A stretch of DNA of 42,391 bases from Flammeovirga sp. EKP202 (GTDB lineage: Bacteria; Bacteroidota; Bacteroidia; Cytophagales; Flammeovirgaceae), in the NCBI RefSeq assembly GCF_014534745.1, contig NZ_JACVVP010000061.1, positions 1 through 42,391 on the forward strand, given 5' to 3'. Below, piece by piece: positions 42,361 through 42,391 of the stretch (its first letter is position 1; each line of letters starts with the position of its first letter). The notes below the pieces were generated by a model. The model was not told the origin of the DNA, did no database searches, and saw only the letters and a list, made by a program, of their open reading frames with translations. The translations under genes were made by a program, and so were the position numbers.

Positions 42361-42391
42361 ATGAATGATGATTTATTAGCCTTGTTTTTCC
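42361..42391 (+). CDS. Possible start of the next gene (partial)
   Basis: An ATG at 42361 opens a frame reading MNDDLLALFF to the window edge. An exact -7 element TATCTTTG (42346-42353) ends just 7 bases earlier, so the transcript could begin within a few bases of the ATG. Ten codons are too few to identify a product. Confidence 0.35.
   Translation, partial: MNDDLLALFF

Noticed and set aside
1-42391. A mobile element, prophage or defence island
   Set aside because: No transposase, integrase, att-like direct repeats flanking the tRNA, toxin-antitoxin or restriction genes were found, and base composition looks uniform except for the Ala/Pro linkers.

Overview
The window is AT-rich chromosomal DNA from a member of the Bacteroidota, most likely the Cytophagales and possibly a Flammeovirga-type marine bacterium. 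The lineage call is inferred from protein content: DUF4251, several PorT/DUF6089-like outer-membrane barrels, a FadL-like porin, a SPOR-tailed amidase, a propeller-plus-barrel giant protein and M42/S41 peptidases. It also rests on promoters of the Bacteroidota form TTG-N19-TAnnTTTG and on the near absence of Shine-Dalgarno sites. No transposase, integrase, phage gene or rRNA was seen; this is mostly core genome with a few lineage-specific genes.

Layout. 1-7.3 kb: 3' part of a tRNA-Asp, an RluA-type pseudouridine synthase, an S2P/M50 membrane protease, a stand-alone Cas6 with no array, AsnB, the chromate transporter ChrA and a YfcE-like phosphodiesterase. 7.4-12.2 kb: DUF4251 lipid/envelope-type protein, a DUF892 ferritin-like protein, a periplasmic amidase with two SPOR domains, TatC, RecR and ClpS. 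12.3-16.8 kb: an RmlD-like reductase, three small outer-membrane barrels and a secreted S1/P1 nuclease. 16.9-21.8 kb: MFS transporter plus HAD phosphatase (4 bp apart), histidine phosphatase, hotdog thioesterase, and a membrane-anchored GyrI/TEX264-like protein followed by a sensor histidine kinase. 21.9-22.1 kb: a strong candidate structured RNA of about 180 nt with 6S-like architecture. 22.2-25.8 kb: nadC with a YcxB-like membrane protein, an alpha/beta hydrolase, a CarH-like B12/MerR regulator overlapping folB tail to tail. 25.8-31 kb: a leftward cluster (FadL-like barrel, two orphan proteins, DivIVA-like coiled coil, folB) divergent from a barrel/S41-lipoprotease pair. 31.3-37.4 kb: PDH E2, then a 1186-residue MA-peptidase-like/TolB-propeller/Omp85-like barrel protein with a small partner. 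37.5-42.4 kb: M42 aminopeptidase, nicotinamidase, ferritin, etfBA, and the first codons of another gene.

Genes that work together: nadC (de novo NAD) and pncA (NAD salvage) feed the same pool; etfB and etfA form one flavoprotein; ferritin and the DUF892 protein both point to iron or stress handling; TatC, the amidase, DivIVA-like protein and many barrels serve the envelope. Convergent gene pairs are consistently separated by symmetrical hairpin terminators.

The most unusual items are the 6S-like RNA at 21917-22095, the orphan Cas6 with three tight palindromes (one CRISPR-repeat-like) in front of it, the propeller/barrel fusion, the B12-type MerR regulator, and two genes whose predicted promoters lie almost on the start codon.
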